A stretch of DNA of 64,000 nt from Staphylotrichum longicolle (Eukaryota > Ascomycota > Sordariomycetes > Sordariales > Chaetomiaceae), in NCBI GenBank assembly GCA_019096155.1, contig JAHCVI010000002.1:3782001-3846000 (forward strand), in the 5' to 3' direction. The notes beneath the pieces are model-generated. The model worked only from the letters and a program-made list of their open reading frames with translations, did no database searches and had not been told where the DNA came from. Of this stretch, positions 25,264 to 38,900 are shown piece by piece (position 1 is the stretch's first letter; the number at the start of each line of letters is the position of its first letter). The position numbers were made by a program, and so were the translations under genes.

Positions 25264-25266
25264 TGA
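25210..25266 (+). repeat. C16 homopolymer fused to a (CACCGA)n array
   Basis: Sixteen consecutive C (25210-25225) lead straight into about seven near-perfect copies of the hexamer CACCGA, the last copy carrying a C-to-T change. Such tracts are replication-slippage hot spots, and the exact lengths in the assembly are unreliable. Confidence 0.85.
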
Positions 25267-25985
25267 CACGGCTCGCCTCCAAAGAAGCCCACTGCTCGTC
25301 ACCAACCAATCGACCAACCAACCAAACAACAACTTCCACACACACTCTCTCCGCTGGCGCGGGTTGCGTGGTCTACTCACTCTGCTGCTCTAGGTTTTAA
25401 CCTCGCATGCATACGCATCAAGCAATGATGGGTTGGACCCGTCCCAAAGACGGCAGTCCAGCACGCGAACCGAACCGGGTTGGGCCTTATGATAAGGTAA
25501 TAGGTTGAAGTGCGGAATCACAGGTTGTTGGTTGCTTATGGGTTCAATACACAGGAGGCAGGGGGCGAAGAAGCCATGCCCACTCGGTGGATGTAGACCG
25601 ACCGTCTGAGAAGTAACCATTCAAGGGGCCTTCCGTGTATCTTGAACACTGATATCGTTGTTCCGCCTCCAGCGGCCTAAGCTCACGAAGGACGGAAACA
25701 AAGCCCTTGGAATGTCACCAAGCACGACAATATTTCACATAAAATAGGGTCGCATTTTCTTTCGACATTTAACGCAGACAACAAAGTTACATCCCGCGGT
25801 CATCCCATATCTCCATAACGCCACGGGCGGTATCCACCGCCCTCATTTTCAGGGGTTGGGCTGGGCAGCATCCTGCAACCACTCGCAATCACCCCAATCC
25901 ACAACCCCCAACCACCCCTGACCCGTCATGACTCCAATATCATTCATGAACCACAAAGCCCAACCCACCGACAACGGCCCCAAAC

Positions 25986-28900
25986 CTACTGAAGATACGG
26001 CGCCAAAGCCGCCTTGGCCTCAGGGGTCAGACGCTGCTCGGCGAACTGGGCAACGGCCCCGCCATGACGCTGGTTCGCCTCCTTCATGTACTGGCCGACC
26101 CACTTGTCGACCTCGACAATATCGGGGAAGTCGTCGCGGGCGCCCAGCTTGCAGGTGCTCAGCGGCGTGAAGCCGACGCCAAAGCCAATGTCGTCCACGT
26201 CGGCCTCGTTGACGATTTCGTCTCCGAACCCGGCGGCCACGCGCGGCGGGTTCTTCAGCAGGTCGAGCAGATTGTTGCACGTGAACCCCCAGCCCTTCTG
26301 GTAGCGCTCAGCGAACTGCTTCGACTCGCAGAGCGTCTTGGTGTATGAGATGACGCCGAGCTTGCGGTCGACGGGGCGGGCGAACTGGCCCGTTGTCGGC
26401 AAAATGACGGTCAGGTAGAAGGGGGTGAAGACGTTTTGCTGGATCGCCTCGGCGTGGCGGATGAAGAAGTCGGCGCCCATCTGGCCCTCGCCGGCTCTGG
26501 CCGACACAAGGTGGTAGAGGCGGGCCACGCGAGACTTGTACGAGTCGGTAGGGTTGGTCTGCAGCTTAGTGAAGATGAGCGTGACGACGGTCCCAAAGTA
26601 GGGTTCCAAGACGTCCCTAACGATGGTCAGACCCATGCCGAGATGAAACGTGGCACGCGAATTCTGTAACTTACCCAGGGAATGTGCCAACGATGGCCTC
26701 GAGGACATCGAAGGCATTCTGGTCCGTCTTCTTGCCAGCCAGCAGGCGCTGGAAGATGCTGAGGAAGGGCTCTAGCTTGCTCTCGGCCTTGATTTCCGCC
26801 GCAGCCTTGGGGATAATGGCTGCAACGAATCTGGACAGGGGTGGTACATTGCCTCTTGTCTCCCACGGGCCAGGAGCAAGAACGGCCTCGATGAGCATCT
26901 TGAAATCGCCGGGCACCTGGTTCGACGGGCTGAGCTCGAGCAGTAGGGAGAAAATTTGGAAGACGAAGGGGACGAATTCTGCGACTGTTTGTCAGAACGT
27001 GACCCCAAAATCCGGAAAGAGTGTGTCAACTCACCAGACACATCCTCGTTAAGGATGGCGGCGAAAGGCGTCCACAACCGAGGAAGCATGTCCACCTTAG
27101 CCGAGCTGCTGCAATACCTGCTTCGAGTTAGATACCCGGAATCCGTTTCACAAAGGGCAAAGAACAAGTCTCACCGTACAAGGGCACCGATGGCCTCAAA
27201 GTGGAAGTAGTAGAAGCGGGGGTTGCTGGGGTTCTCCTTGATCACGTTTGTGATGCTGATGAGATGGTTGAGGACGCTCTCAACGCCACACTCCAGAACC
27301 CCTTCCTTCATGACGATCAGCACCCTCATGATGCATTTCATCAAGAATTCGTTTTCCTGCAGCTTGGCAGCAGATGTGTCTTTCTCAATCAGAGCAAACA
27401 GGTGCTCAAGCAGGTCCTTGGCATAGGGTTGGATGTCGCTCCGCGGGAACAAGTGCTGGCCTTGCGCGTCGGTCAGGTACAGCACTCGCTCAACTGCAAT
27501 CGCGGCATACGTGTAAACCACGTAGTTGGTCGAAGCCAGGTTCTGGATGAGGGGCTGGATAGCGCTGGCCCACTGGGTCTTGTCGAGTTGGCTGCGGAAA
27601 GTGTACAGATACTTGATGGCGTCGACTTTGGAGATGGGCTCAGTGGCTTCGGAAAGGAGGTCTGCGGCGATGTTTTGCTCAAAGAACTCGACGACATTGA
27701 CGTAGCTGTTGACAGTCTTGACTCCGTGGGCGGCCGTGACAGCTCCCTTGGCGGCTATGGCGAGGAAAAGATAGACGGCCGTGTCCTTTGCCTTCCAGTC
27801 TGTCTTGCCGGCGGCCAGGTAGTGATTGATGTACCGGAAGACGACCTGAGTGACGAGCATCTCAAAGTTCTCGAGCAGTTTCCGCAGGAAGTCGGTGGCC
27901 GCTCTCCTCCGCGAGTCGGTATCTGAGCCCTCGAGGTCGCGCCGAATGAACTCGATAGGCTCATCCTCGAACATCTCGATATCCGACTCCCTCAGCGCCA
28001 CGTTGGGAAGAATCACCTTCTCGACAATGGTGCCCAGGATCTGCTCGTTGTTGAAGATCTCGGCGTGGCGGCGCACCGAAGCGACGGCGGTCAGGAAGTT
28101 CAGTGCCTTACTTGCCAGGTTGTCGTACCGCTTCTCGGGGCCGACACTCGACAGCACGTTCCAGACGTTGTTTGTAAACTCCTGAACGTACTGGCCAAAG
28201 TCGTCGTCGTACTTGTTGGTAAACAGCTGGAGGACATCGCAGATGTCGGACTTGAGGGTCTCCAGTGGCGTGGCCTCATCCTCCTCACCATCGAAGATGG
28301 GGTTTGTATACGTGATGTACTTGTGGAGAAGCACCGTGATGGGCTGGAGGTTGGCTTCGATAACGGGCGGAATGTCCTGGCACGAAAGGTCGTAGAGGAT
28401 GCGCATCAGCAGGCTCATGGTCTCGAGCCAGCCCTTGAGTGCGTCGGCGTTGTCCTTGTTTGTAGTAATTTGTGTATCGGCAATCTGTCCAAGCTCTTGT
28501 TAGCGCCTTGTCGCGTTATGACTTGAAGGTCCAGGGGCTCTTCCTCACCCCGAGCATTTGGATGAAGGGTTCGCCGAGGATGCCGACGACATGTAGAATC
28601 TCCCTGTTGAGATCATTGGACTGGAACAACGGCCGCCAGCGCACAAAGATGGAGTGTGCAACTTCCAAGACGCCGTTTGTGACCTTGTAGTCAGTGTTGG
28701 AGAGACGGCTAACGAGGTCCTAGGCAGAGTCAGGTCAGTGCAAGTCCTTCAGCAGAACTCCCTTTGGGGGTTAAAAGACGGACCTGTGTCAGAGTGTCCC
28801 AACGTTCCCAGAAATCCGAGTCGGCAATGATGCTGATGGCTGCGCCGAGCTGTGTCTGTATTGTGGGGGGGGACGAGATCATCAGGCCCACGAGCTCTTG

Positions 28901-29367
28901 TTTGATTGTTTGCACCTCATCCTGAGGGAGCTTGTAGTTGCCCTCCTCGTCCTGTTCAAGTGTCAAAGGTTAGTTCCAATCCGGGGCCGTGTTGAGACGC
29001 AATCGATCGCACGCACCACATAGTTGTGGCGGATAAAGTTCTTGAATGCGAGAGCGGCAGCAAGACGGGTCTTGAGCGGTTGAGCACCGGCGCTCACGAT
29101 GCTCAGGAGCGAAAGCGAGTATTTCGACTTTTTGGCCTCTTCCTTGAGGGCGTTCTCGGCTGCAAAGATACGTCTGTTAGCTTCAAGGCTCAAGCATGTG
29201 GATGCGGCCCCAAACCACCACACACGACGAAGCTGTCCAAGGGACGATTGCGGGGCTGTTTTTGTTTGTGCAGGGGATGCCGGAGACCAAAACTTGCCTT
29301 TGCGATGGTGCTGCGCATCCAGAGTTGCATTGAGCAGCTGTGCAAGATGGTCTAGAGTGGAAGCCAT
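25986..29367 (-). CDS. cse1: Exportin-2 / importin-alpha re-exporter Cse1 (CAS)
   Basis: Karyopherin that returns importin-alpha from nucleus to cytoplasm with Ran-GTP. Eight exons: 29367-29298, 29159-29017, 28951-28784, 28719-28549, 28484-27175, 27117-27035, 26978-26675 and 26616-25986. They give 959 aa, essentially the length of yeast Cse1 (960). The N-terminal importin-beta repeat joins across intron 1 as HHRKAENALKEE; the Cse1 central region (exon 5) and the CAS/CSE C-terminal domain (NEDVSEFVPFVFQIFSLLL, DVLEPYFGTVVTLIFTKLQ, DDIGFGVGFTPL) are complete. Intron 1 uses a GC donor (AAAG/GCAAGT) with a normal GCAG acceptor, the only GC-AG intron I found here. The start is the MASTLDH methionine; upstream in-frame residues are not family-like. 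All phases close without a frameshift. Confidence 0.95.
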
Positions 29368-30883
29368 GATGGGCAGGTGGTTCTGGGTCGAGGCGTGGCG
29401 ATGGCAACCTGGGAGAGGCCGGAGCAAGAAAACAAAACACCAGAAAAAGCAGCTGTGGTTGCCCGAGTTATTGGTGGATTCCGCCCTTCTGGAAGCAGAA
29501 CCAGGCAAACACTGCGGAAGGCTGTCAAGGTGGGGTTCGATGCGGCACCTGCCGCCAGCAAGGGAAAAAGAAGAAGTGGGGAGCTAGGCTGAGCCAGGCT
29601 CGTGCTTCAGGCCAGGTGCCTCGAGGTGCCTGCCCTGGAAGAACCCTGATCTCTCCCGTATCTCAGGTGAGTTCGTTCATGCACTCCCGTGCTTTTGGCT
29701 CTTCCCATCCAACCCCCACGCTCTGTTTTTGCTTGATCCGGATCGTCAGTTCCGGGCTCAAAAAGCCCCCTTTTGTCTACAACAGGCGTCGATGACCAGG
29801 TTTTCTCCGCATCCTGTTTTACTGCTCTTTACGAATGCCTGCCCAGGGTATTCATCGATCTGGAAGAACAAGCAGCAGACTGTGTAAGGCGTGATTGGCC
29901 GCTTGGCCAAGGGTTCAAGAGCTCTCAGCGGAGAGTGGGGCCAGCCAGCAGCTTGGCCGGGGGCAAAAAGGACCCGCTCCCGCCATCCCCTGCGTGCGTC
30001 CCCGGATTTTGACTGGACAGACACTTCGTCATTTGGTCCTCGTGGTTGGCCCGATGCAGCCCGAGAACTGGAAGCTCTTTTATATTTTTTGACCAGTGCC
30101 TCCTGCAGCAGCCCACCCGGCCGCCGGGCAATCGACGGAACAGTGACGGAAATAGCGAGCAGGAGACGATCGAGACACGACACCCGCGAAGAAAGCCGCA
30201 TCGACGACGACGACGACGAGCAGAGCATTGCGTGGCTGCCATTCCCCGCCCGTGGTGGTGTGTGGCCCTCATTAAAAGCCGGGAACAAACCTGGACGCTT
30301 GCTCTTCCCCTCACCTGCTCACCTGCTGCTCGTCCATCCTTCCAGGTTCCCATCCCACCTCCCGCAGTGAGGGTCGCGTGGTGGTTCGACTGGCAATTCC
30401 GCGTCCTCCTCCAGGCCCTCCTCCCGCTGTCAGGGTGACCGATCCCGGGGCTTCGCTGCTTCACGCCCCTTTTATGCGACTATCACTCGAGAATGTGAGT
30501 GACGGCTCATGTCTCATATCTCACATCTTTGCACCCGCACTCTCCCCCTTCCTTCCCAAGCCCAGACTGTGCCTCCTTATGCGGCTATCCAGCTTCCTGA
30601 ACCATCGACCCCCCGTGCCCCGGCCCCAGCTGCCCCCGGTGTTGCACAATGTCCTCCGCTCCGGGCAACCACCTCTGCCTCCTGCCGGTCTGCTCCCGAC
30701 CGGGCCCGGGCATGTTGAGCTGCCTTGCATGCAGCTGCTGCAAGTACCTGCAAGTTTCTGCGCTGCGAAACGATTCCCATGTGGCCTCTCGATCGGTGCA
30801 GCCGAACGTCACTCTTTCCTGATTGTCTCTCTTCTTTCCGCTGGCTTGTCTCTTCTCTCTTCCCCGTCGACTGCGTCCCCCTC
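29368..30883. promoter_or_regulatory. Divergent intergenic region between cse1 and tsc2
   Basis: About 1.5 kb between two genes transcribed away from each other, so it carries both promoters and leaders. The tsc2-proximal 400 bp is CT-rich, as is common for long fungal 5' leaders. Overlapping open frames around 30.0-30.9 kb on both strands have no domain. No gene is called. Confidence 0.5.
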
Positions 30884-30916
30884 ATGAGCCAGTTGCTGAC
30901 ATGCTGCGGCGATTAG
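30884..30916 (+). promoter_or_regulatory. Upstream ORF overlapping the tsc2 start
   Basis: An ATG at 30884 opens a 10-codon frame that ends in TAG at 30914-30916, out of frame with, and overlapping, the proposed tsc2 ATG at 30901. If transcription starts upstream, scanning ribosomes meet this ATG first. That would reduce initiation at 30901 and favour leaky scanning or use of the in-frame Met at 30958. Confidence 0.45.
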
Positions 30917-33900
30917 TTGCTTCTCTAGGCCGCTCGGCCTCGGAGGACCAGCAGCCCATGTCGCCCTCGCCCGGAGATGAACACCACCCGCAGGAGACGA
31001 AGGGCAGCGGTGGTCTCGCCGGCGTCTTCAAAGGGTTGACGGGCAGCGCGAGGTTGACTAAGTCTCCTCCGGTCCTCCAGCAGCCATTTGCACCCATCGC
31101 AGGTTCTCAAGCCTTCGCCGAACGATCTGATGCCACCCCTCCGTCGTCTGCCCTCTCCGGGCTCTCCCCCGAGCAGGCCGCGTTGTTTGGGCATTTGAAG
31201 AATGGTCAGCTGAGCGAGCGGATTGCTGCGGCCAACTCGCTTCGCTATGCAATCGCCGATTTCCCTCTCAATCCCGTACGTGCCCATTGCCCCTATCCCG
31301 TACCCGTACCGTACCCCGTTTTGCGTGCGGCCGTTTCTGATTTTCTGTTGGCAGGTCCGCGATATATGGCACGCTGCCAAAGATTTGATCGAACCCGCGA
31401 AGCCGCCCAACGCTCGACAAGTCGCCTGGGAGCTCCTGGCCGAGTGTATCAAATACCCATCCTCGACCGAGCTTGAGCGTCGCGAGTACTTCCGCACGAT
31501 AACCGCTCCTGCCCAGCCAGAGGACTTCTATCTCCAGTTGGCTGCGCTTGAGGACCTTACGAACGGAGGCCGCAACATCTCGGGCTTTTACTATGAGATC
31601 TTCCCGCTATTGACCCAGTGGCTTCAGGATGCATACCGGGCCGCCAGGACCGCGCGGAGACAGGTGTCCCGTGGGTCGAGCAGGTCGGTTAGAGGGGCCG
31701 CGCTTTCGTCGGGCGAAGACAAGAACCTGTCCCGGCTGTTTGCGCTGCTGAAAGATGTCATCAAGTTCAACTTCAAGTTTGCCACAGACAGCGTGGTCGG
31801 GAACCTGATGGACATACTCCTCAAGGTGTGCATGAACACGAGCGTCGAGGACGACTTGAGGGCTTGCATCAACGTTGTCGATACCGTCGTCACATTCGGA
31901 GCCATCCCAACCAACAAGCTGAAGGACTGTATACAAATTCTCAGCTCGATCCACTGCTTGGTTCCCAACCTGCAAAAGGACTCGTGGCACACCATATCCA
32001 TCATTTGCAGGTCACACCACGGACAGTCAACCGTCAGGATACTACTGGACGTTTTGCGGACCTATACCACGTCCCCTGTCAAGGAAAAGGACAAGGATTC
32101 AGTGAGGGACGTCCGCGGTGCGCTCTCGGTGTTGAAAAAGCTCCTATCCAAGTCGTCTGAGAAAGGCTATCCAACCGTTCCCCTGGCACTCCTCGTCGAC
32201 GGACTGGAAACGGTTGCCAAGAGCAGCTCGACAAGGATAGCGACCGAGATCTTGAAGTTGATCAACTCCTTGTTCGATGGGCGTGAAGGCAACATCAATG
32301 CCATACTACTCGAGGAGAACTGGTCGCCCATCTTTTCGATCGCTGCGCAATGCGCGACCAAAGCCTCCCGTCCACCGCCCGTCGTGGACCCCGCTGCCTC
32401 CCCGCTGCCGACGATCGTTAAGGACGAGAAGGAACCGGAAGAAGGCGTCGCTCTCCAATTGAAATACCTTGTGAGCCGGATAGAGAAGCTCGTCGGGCAC
32501 AAAGACCCCGACTTCCTGCAGCGGGAGGAATGCATGGTATTCCTCACCCAGGTACAACACGTCCTCCCAGACTCTGCAGCGGCCCTCGTGGTTGCACACT
32601 TGAAGGAATCTCGCGCCTGTTTTCCGTCAGAAGTGGGTTGGGAGGACAACCTCAAGCTCATTCTGGACTGCTTCTACCTGAATCGGGCCCGCGAGCCGCT
32701 TACTCGACTGCGCGCCCTGGAAGTCGTCATTGAAGTGTACAACTTCTTGTGTCTTGCGGAAGGCCTGGTCGAAGAAAAGTCCGTCCACGAGCTAATCCAG
32801 CAGGTACTTGCAGGGCTGCCGGCGGAGGACGATAGTCTCGTTCTTCAGGAAACTGTAGCATTCCTGGTTGACGTGGCTGGGACTGCTGCGGACCATCTTT
32901 TTGACAACGTCCTTGATGCCTTTAGAGGTGTTATCTCCAAGGACATATCCAGGCCCCCGCTGTCAGGGCTTGCGCAGCACAAGACCGGTCCGTCTGGCGA
33001 AACCGTTTACTTCGCGAATCAAAGCCTCTCCAATGTGGTTACCAGAGGCTACGTCCAGATCTTCATGAGAGCGATGGGAAACAACGGCCCAAAAGCAGCC
33101 AAGGCATACACGGCGCTTGTTCATATTGCTCGCTCGAACTCGTGCGAAGCCGACGCTCGCCTCACGGCTATGAAGATGCTCTTTCGCTTACGAGCCGACT
33201 TCGAACACAAAATTTACCTCACGGAACTCGTCGAGAATGAGTCCCTCGCAGGAACGCTGTACAGGACTGAGGTGTCGCTTGCGCGCAAACTGGCCGAGGA
33301 TGCTGCGCAGCCTTCGAGATTATCAAGGGCAGACCACACCGGAGGACGTCCCTCTCGTGGCATATCCTTCACCCAAGGCCAGACCATGGAAAGGGGGGTT
33401 CCGGCTCGATCAGCTTCTACCCCTAAACCCGCCATCCACCACGGGCAAAGGCTGTGGTCGGTACCCGATGCGGACGCCTTGCCCGAGCCACCTCCGGAAC
33501 GGCCGAGTCAGTTTCTCTTCTCACATAAGCGAGGGACAAACGGGACGGGGCAGGATGAAACCGGAATCACAGCCTTGAACATGACCCCGTGGCTCGAGGC
33601 ACTGTTCAGCCTCTTCCATCAAGGGTGCGACTGGGAGATTTACAGCTTCGTACTCGTCCATCTCCCACTACAACTCAGCAATCACGCGCTTTTCAAGGAT
33701 GCCATTCCCATGATTCAGGACCTCCGACGCCTCCTTTGCGAGATGATTCGACTGAATGGCTTTTTGGAGCCACCACACTCGTCAGGTCTCCGCCGCACCG
33801 ACGTTGCCAATTGCTTGTTCCACACTCTCATCATGATCGTCAGCTACCACCACCACTTCCAGAAGGTGGACGAGGACGAGATGGTGAGGACATTCATGCA

Positions 33901-35968
33901 CGGAATATCAGACAAGACAGCAAAAACGTGCATCCACGCGCTGTCGATGTGCTGTCACGAGTTGCCCATGTCGGTGAGCAAGTCCCTTGTCAACATCCTG
34001 CAGAAGATGTCGCAGGTCATCACCCAACCGCTGGTGGCGATGCACATTCTCGAGTTTCTGGCCTGTCTCAGCCGCCTCCACTCTCTATACTCGAACTTCC
34101 GCGAGGACGAGTACAAGATTGTGTTCGGCATCTGCTTCAGATACCTGCAATACGTCCGCGAGAAGAAACTTGCGATGCGTGGCAACATTACCAGTGAGCC
34201 GGCAACGCCCAGCGCCGGGTTCACGAACCACCCGGACGCTCTGGGTCAGCAACGGGCCGGCGATGACCTTCCGCAGTATGTCTATGCCCTTGCGTACCAC
34301 GTCATCACGTTCTGGTTCCTGGCTGTCAAGCTTCCCGACCGACCGAACCTGATCGGCTGGATCACCAAGAACCTGTTCACAGACGTCGACGGAAGCGCGA
34401 GTACCGAGGAGCATGCGCAAATCACGCTCGACTTCATGCAACGCGTGGCGTTCTCAGATGCCGGCGATTCCGCCCAAGACCCAAACTTCAAGGAGCAGTT
34501 CTTTGGCGAAATCCAAAAGAAGCGCTGGATCATTGGAAACAGCATCCTCACAATCCGGCAGGCGACAGAGTCATCCTGGGCCGAGATCACCCGCCGTTAT
34601 CCTTCTGGCACGTCGTCATATGCACTCCGAGTCGAGTTCACACCGATGCCAAACTTGCCGGCCCCAGACGGCTCCGATGCGTCGGCGTGGGAAGGGCGCT
34701 TTCAGCACGGCCTCACCATCTTTCCAAGCCATCTCCTGATGCAGTTACTGGCCCCGATGCCACAACTGTACGATCCCGCCATCCGGCCGATCCCACTCCC
34801 CGATGAAGATCCTGTTAACCGCGCGATCCGGGTCTTCGATCGTAACTCGCCGGTAGATGGGCACAAAGTGGGCGTCATCTACATCAGAGAGGGGCAAACA
34901 AAGGAGACGGAGATTCTGGCCAACACCACAGGCAGCCCGGACTATCATCGGTTTCTTAAAGGCCTCGGAACCTTGACGACGCTCAAGGGGGCGACGTTCA
35001 ACACACAAGGCCTGGACCGGGAGAACGACATCGATGGGAAGTACACATATTGCTTCCGGGATCGTGTCACGGAGATCGTGTTCCACATCACAACGCAGAT
35101 GCCGACCAACCTCCAGACCGACCCACAGTGCATCATGAAGAAGCGGCACATTGGCAACGACTACGTCAACATCGTGTGGAACGACTCGGGGCTGCCCTTC
35201 AAGTTCGACACGTTCCCGTCTCAGTTCAACTACGTCTACATCATCATCACGCCGACACCGCAGCTCTCGTTTGTGGCCTCGCGTGCGCGGCAGGAGGAGG
35301 GCGAGTCGCGCTTCTGCATGGTGCAGGTCATGAGCAAGTCCGAATTCCCCGAGATCTCACCGGCGGCCGAACCCAAGATGGTCAGCCTCAAGGCCCTTCC
35401 CAGCTTCGTCCGGCTGCTCGCGCTCAACGCCTCGGTCTTTTCCCTCGTCTGGGCCAATAGGGATGACGGCGAGCATGTGTCCTCGTGGCGTGAGCGCCTG
35501 CGCCAGATCAACATGCTACGCACGCGCTACGGGCCCAGGACCAACCACGGCGTCTCGTCCTCCCCGCCGCCCGGCGCGATCGCGGCTCCGTCCGGGCCTT
35601 CGGCAGCGCCCTCTGGCCTGACGGTCGTTGGCGGCGGTGGCCACGGTGGCGTCCACCACCACCACCAGCCCGCCGGTCAGGGGCCGCCGCTGATGGGAGG
35701 AGGAGGAGGAGTTGGAGGCGGCGGCGTTGGGACGGATCTCGCTAGCCCCGGCAGCATCAACAACCCGAGGGGCACAGTCGGCGTGCGGGATAGCTTCAGC
35801 AGCCTGCGGAGATCGTCGGTCGCGACCTTCTTCACAAGCGCCACGGGCACGGACCAGTCACACCGCTCGAGCATGCTGTCGACGGTGACGACGGAGAACA
35901 CCGAGATGTTGCCGCCGAGCACGGCCGAGGCGCTGGTGGACTCGGTAGATTTTTCGAAGTGGACTTGA
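30901..35968 (+). CDS. tsc2: Tuberin (Tsc2), Rheb GTPase-activating protein
   Basis: Catalytic subunit of the TSC complex, which turns off Rheb and so restrains TORC1. Two exons, 30901-31275 and 31355-35968, encode about 1662 aa. The protein has a long alpha-helical tuberin region from about residue 130 (DIWHAAKDLIEP onward) and a C-terminal Rap/Ran-GAP domain at about 1290-1470. The GAP core reads FLKGLGTLTTLKGATFNTQG and then KKRHIGNDYVNIVWNDSG; the Asn of HIGND corresponds to the catalytic asparagine-thumb helix of RapGAP/tuberin. After the GAP domain comes a Gly/His-rich tail (about 35560-35760) and a Ser-rich end. The start could instead be the in-frame Met at 30958. A short out-of-frame uORF overlaps the first ATG. 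Confidence 0.95.
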
Positions 35969-38900
35969 TCTTGACTGATTTCTTGCTCCTTTTTTTTTCT
36001 TTTCTTTTCTGGGAAGGGTATGTATGGATGGGGAAAGGGACGGGATGGGGTGGGATGGGGGGGGATGGTTTCAAACAAAACGGTGTATGCATGGGAGGGT
36101 TTGTTAGGGGGCAGAGGTTGGGTATCCTGGCTACAGGATGGGATGGCGTACAAAAAGGGTTGTTGGGGGCGGGTCTTTCTGGGACGCGAGAGGTTGCATT
36201 GCGACTTTCATGTCATGTTGATTACACAGCGGCGCAAACCTGGATTTTCGTGGTCTGGGGTTGGGCTGGCTGTCTTTGTCGATTTAGGACGAATGAAAGG
36301 GATGTACTACAACAAGTTCTGTGGCCATGACCTTGAATCGGTTCGGTTTACTGACATCAGCCACTTGTCGTCTTCGTGTCATTTGCGGGCTCTTCTTGCT
36401 GGTGCCGACGGATGAAGCAGGTACTTCACAGAAGAGGTGAGGGGACGCGGTTAAACCCTCACAACCTGACGGCCCCAAGCGAACTGTTTCGCAGGATTTT
36501 GAGTTCTGTTCGTTGCGTGTGCCATGTACATACACATCAGCATTCAACGCCACCACTAGGTCTAACTAGCTCCCAACTTTCTCTCTCTCTCTCTCGGCCC
36601 GAAGCGTGGGGGGGAGGCGGGGAGGGTGCAGAGGGGGTTTGGTCAGCCGGACCGAACTCAGACTCCAGCGGTCAAGTGCACATCATCCATCATCCCACCG
36701 GTATTTTCAAGTCAGGCAGACGAGACGCCCCAGCCCTTTCCATCTCCCCATCCCGCCTCCTCACAGGTGTGACCGAGACCTATCCGGTGGCAGCAGCGTG
36801 GTTTCGGCGGCTCGGACCCAAACCATACCAAACCAAGCCAGCAAACAACCCGATGAAAGTGGTTGGTGTGATCGATGCCAATAAGGGGCGTAGGAAGGTG
36901 GCCCCTTCGAGGTGCTCCTTACTTCCACTCTCCCCCCGTTTATCTTGTTGTGCAAGACAAGAGTATGGATACTAGACATGAGGCATGCGGCTTGCAAGAG
37001 GTTGGGCTGGCGTCACTGACATGTCATTGTCAGAATTGCCCCAGATTTGCGTGGCGGAGATTGGCTTGTTTGCGGTATGGGCCCTCCGAGGAGGACGACC
37101 TACTTGTGTAGGTTAAGGAAGGCAAGGTATGTAGTCACTTCTAAGCGACGTTACACGACACGAAAGCAGGCTACTACACACAGTCTTTTTGGTGTGGCGC
37201 TGGTGACACAAGGCAGAGGAGGGTTTTGTGTGTGTGTGTGTGTGTGCGCGCGCGTTTAAAAGATGGGAGAAGAAAGAGACGCAGATAGACTAAGGCATGT
37301 ACATGCGTATGAACATACGCGCGGTCCTTGTGCGTAGCACTCCTGTTCTTGGTTGCTTGACCTTAGACTGAGACAGACACAAGTAGAGGGTGCATGGGCA
37401 AACCTGTCAATGATTCTGGTGTCGTGTTGGAAGTTTCTGGGTCTCATTTGCACTTGGTTAGAATAGAGGGATACATCAGAATCCCTCAACGGGCAAGGTG
37501 AGCGATCGCTTTACCCCCAATCCTCAGGTCGAAACGCCGCCCCCAACCGCCCCCCGTCATTCCGCGTGTAGATGCCAAGCTCAAAGAAGAATCTGTGTCA
37601 TAAGGTATCGAGGGATCTTACCTCAATGGGTAGGTCAACAGAAGCCAGTATGCACATGTGTGTCTCTCCTGCCGTGAGAAAGTGCGCAGAATAGCAAAAA
37701 GCAGGGAACCAAACCGCTCAACAACCACACTCGAGAAGCGGCCGCTCAAGGCGGCACGAAACCGGCAAGAACCCGGTTGTTACACGGCATGACTCTCAGC
37801 TCTCACAGAACGCAAGAAATGATGTGACGTCTAGATCCCCCTGGTGGTATCGTATCACAGTCATCGACGCTGGGCTGGTGACACAGCGCCAGCGCCAACG
37901 CCAACAAAAGGCGGAGTCTGATAGAAGAGAGAGGAGGGGGGGGGGGTTATGCCCATATTCGGGCAACGAAAGATGGTACCATATTAAGAAACATGGCCTG
38001 TTTCTGCAACCTGTATGCTTCTCGTGGGGGTCTGTTGGTCTCTGCTTCTCCCCAGCCCCGGTCCCGTCCACCTCCCTCTCTGATACGATCTCCCATCCTC
38101 GCTGCCGCGTGGCACGTCCCGTCTGGCTCACGCATGCTGACGGCCAAGTATTGCATTAGATGCAGGGGAGAGGGACGGGGTCCCGGTCAGGCAGGCCTCA
38201 GAGTCCCGAGTCCAACGACACAGGGAAAAAAGGAGAATGGGTACAGTACCTTGGTGGACCTTACCCCGTCTGTTGGGTCTCGGTCCTTCCATCCTCGGTC
38301 GGTGCCGCGGCCTTGCAGAGAGGGGCCGGGGACTGAAAAAGACCGGGGAGCCCGTGCCGTGCATGATGTTGTGGATGGCCTTGCTGCAAGGACCAAATCG
38401 GGACTCGAAGGATCAACTGCGGGACCCGACACAGATGATTCCTTCGGGGGCGTGGGAAAGGGTTGGGAGTGCTGTGCCGCTCGACGCCCGCAGCGTGTAA
38501 GACGTGGTCCTCTTTGCTGTCAAGGGCTCTAATTTCTGGTGACACCCCTGCTCCTCGTCTGACCGTGAGCACTAGAAAACCGCTCTGATGAGATTATCTC
38601 GAGACTGACGTGTGACCATATGCCCTTGGTTACACAACTCGAACTCGTCAGTCTGGCTCGGATCCGTCCCGTGACCCGTAGTAAGCCCTCTGGTTAGAGT
38701 CGATTAACCGGCGCCGAGGCCCGGCATTGCGCCGCTCCCCCAGATCATTGGCGGGCAATGGCGGCAGATCCGTGACTGAGAAGCGCAGGGTGACATATCC
38801 GATCCCCGCCAATATTGACCAGTTTCTGTTGCGTGATGGAGACGGCATCGAGCCACATGCTGACTTTTGGGGTATAGCTTGACGTAAACAAGCCAGACAT

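Larger units (their letters stand above)
24074..25985. other. Convergent intergenic region (PH gene 3' / cse1 3')
   Basis: About 1.9 kb. It contains a GGTC/CGGT run (24821-24841), a C16 homopolymer (25210-25225) directly followed by a CACCGA hexanucleotide array, and AT-richer DNA near 25.7 kb. No gene is supported. Confidence 0.45.
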
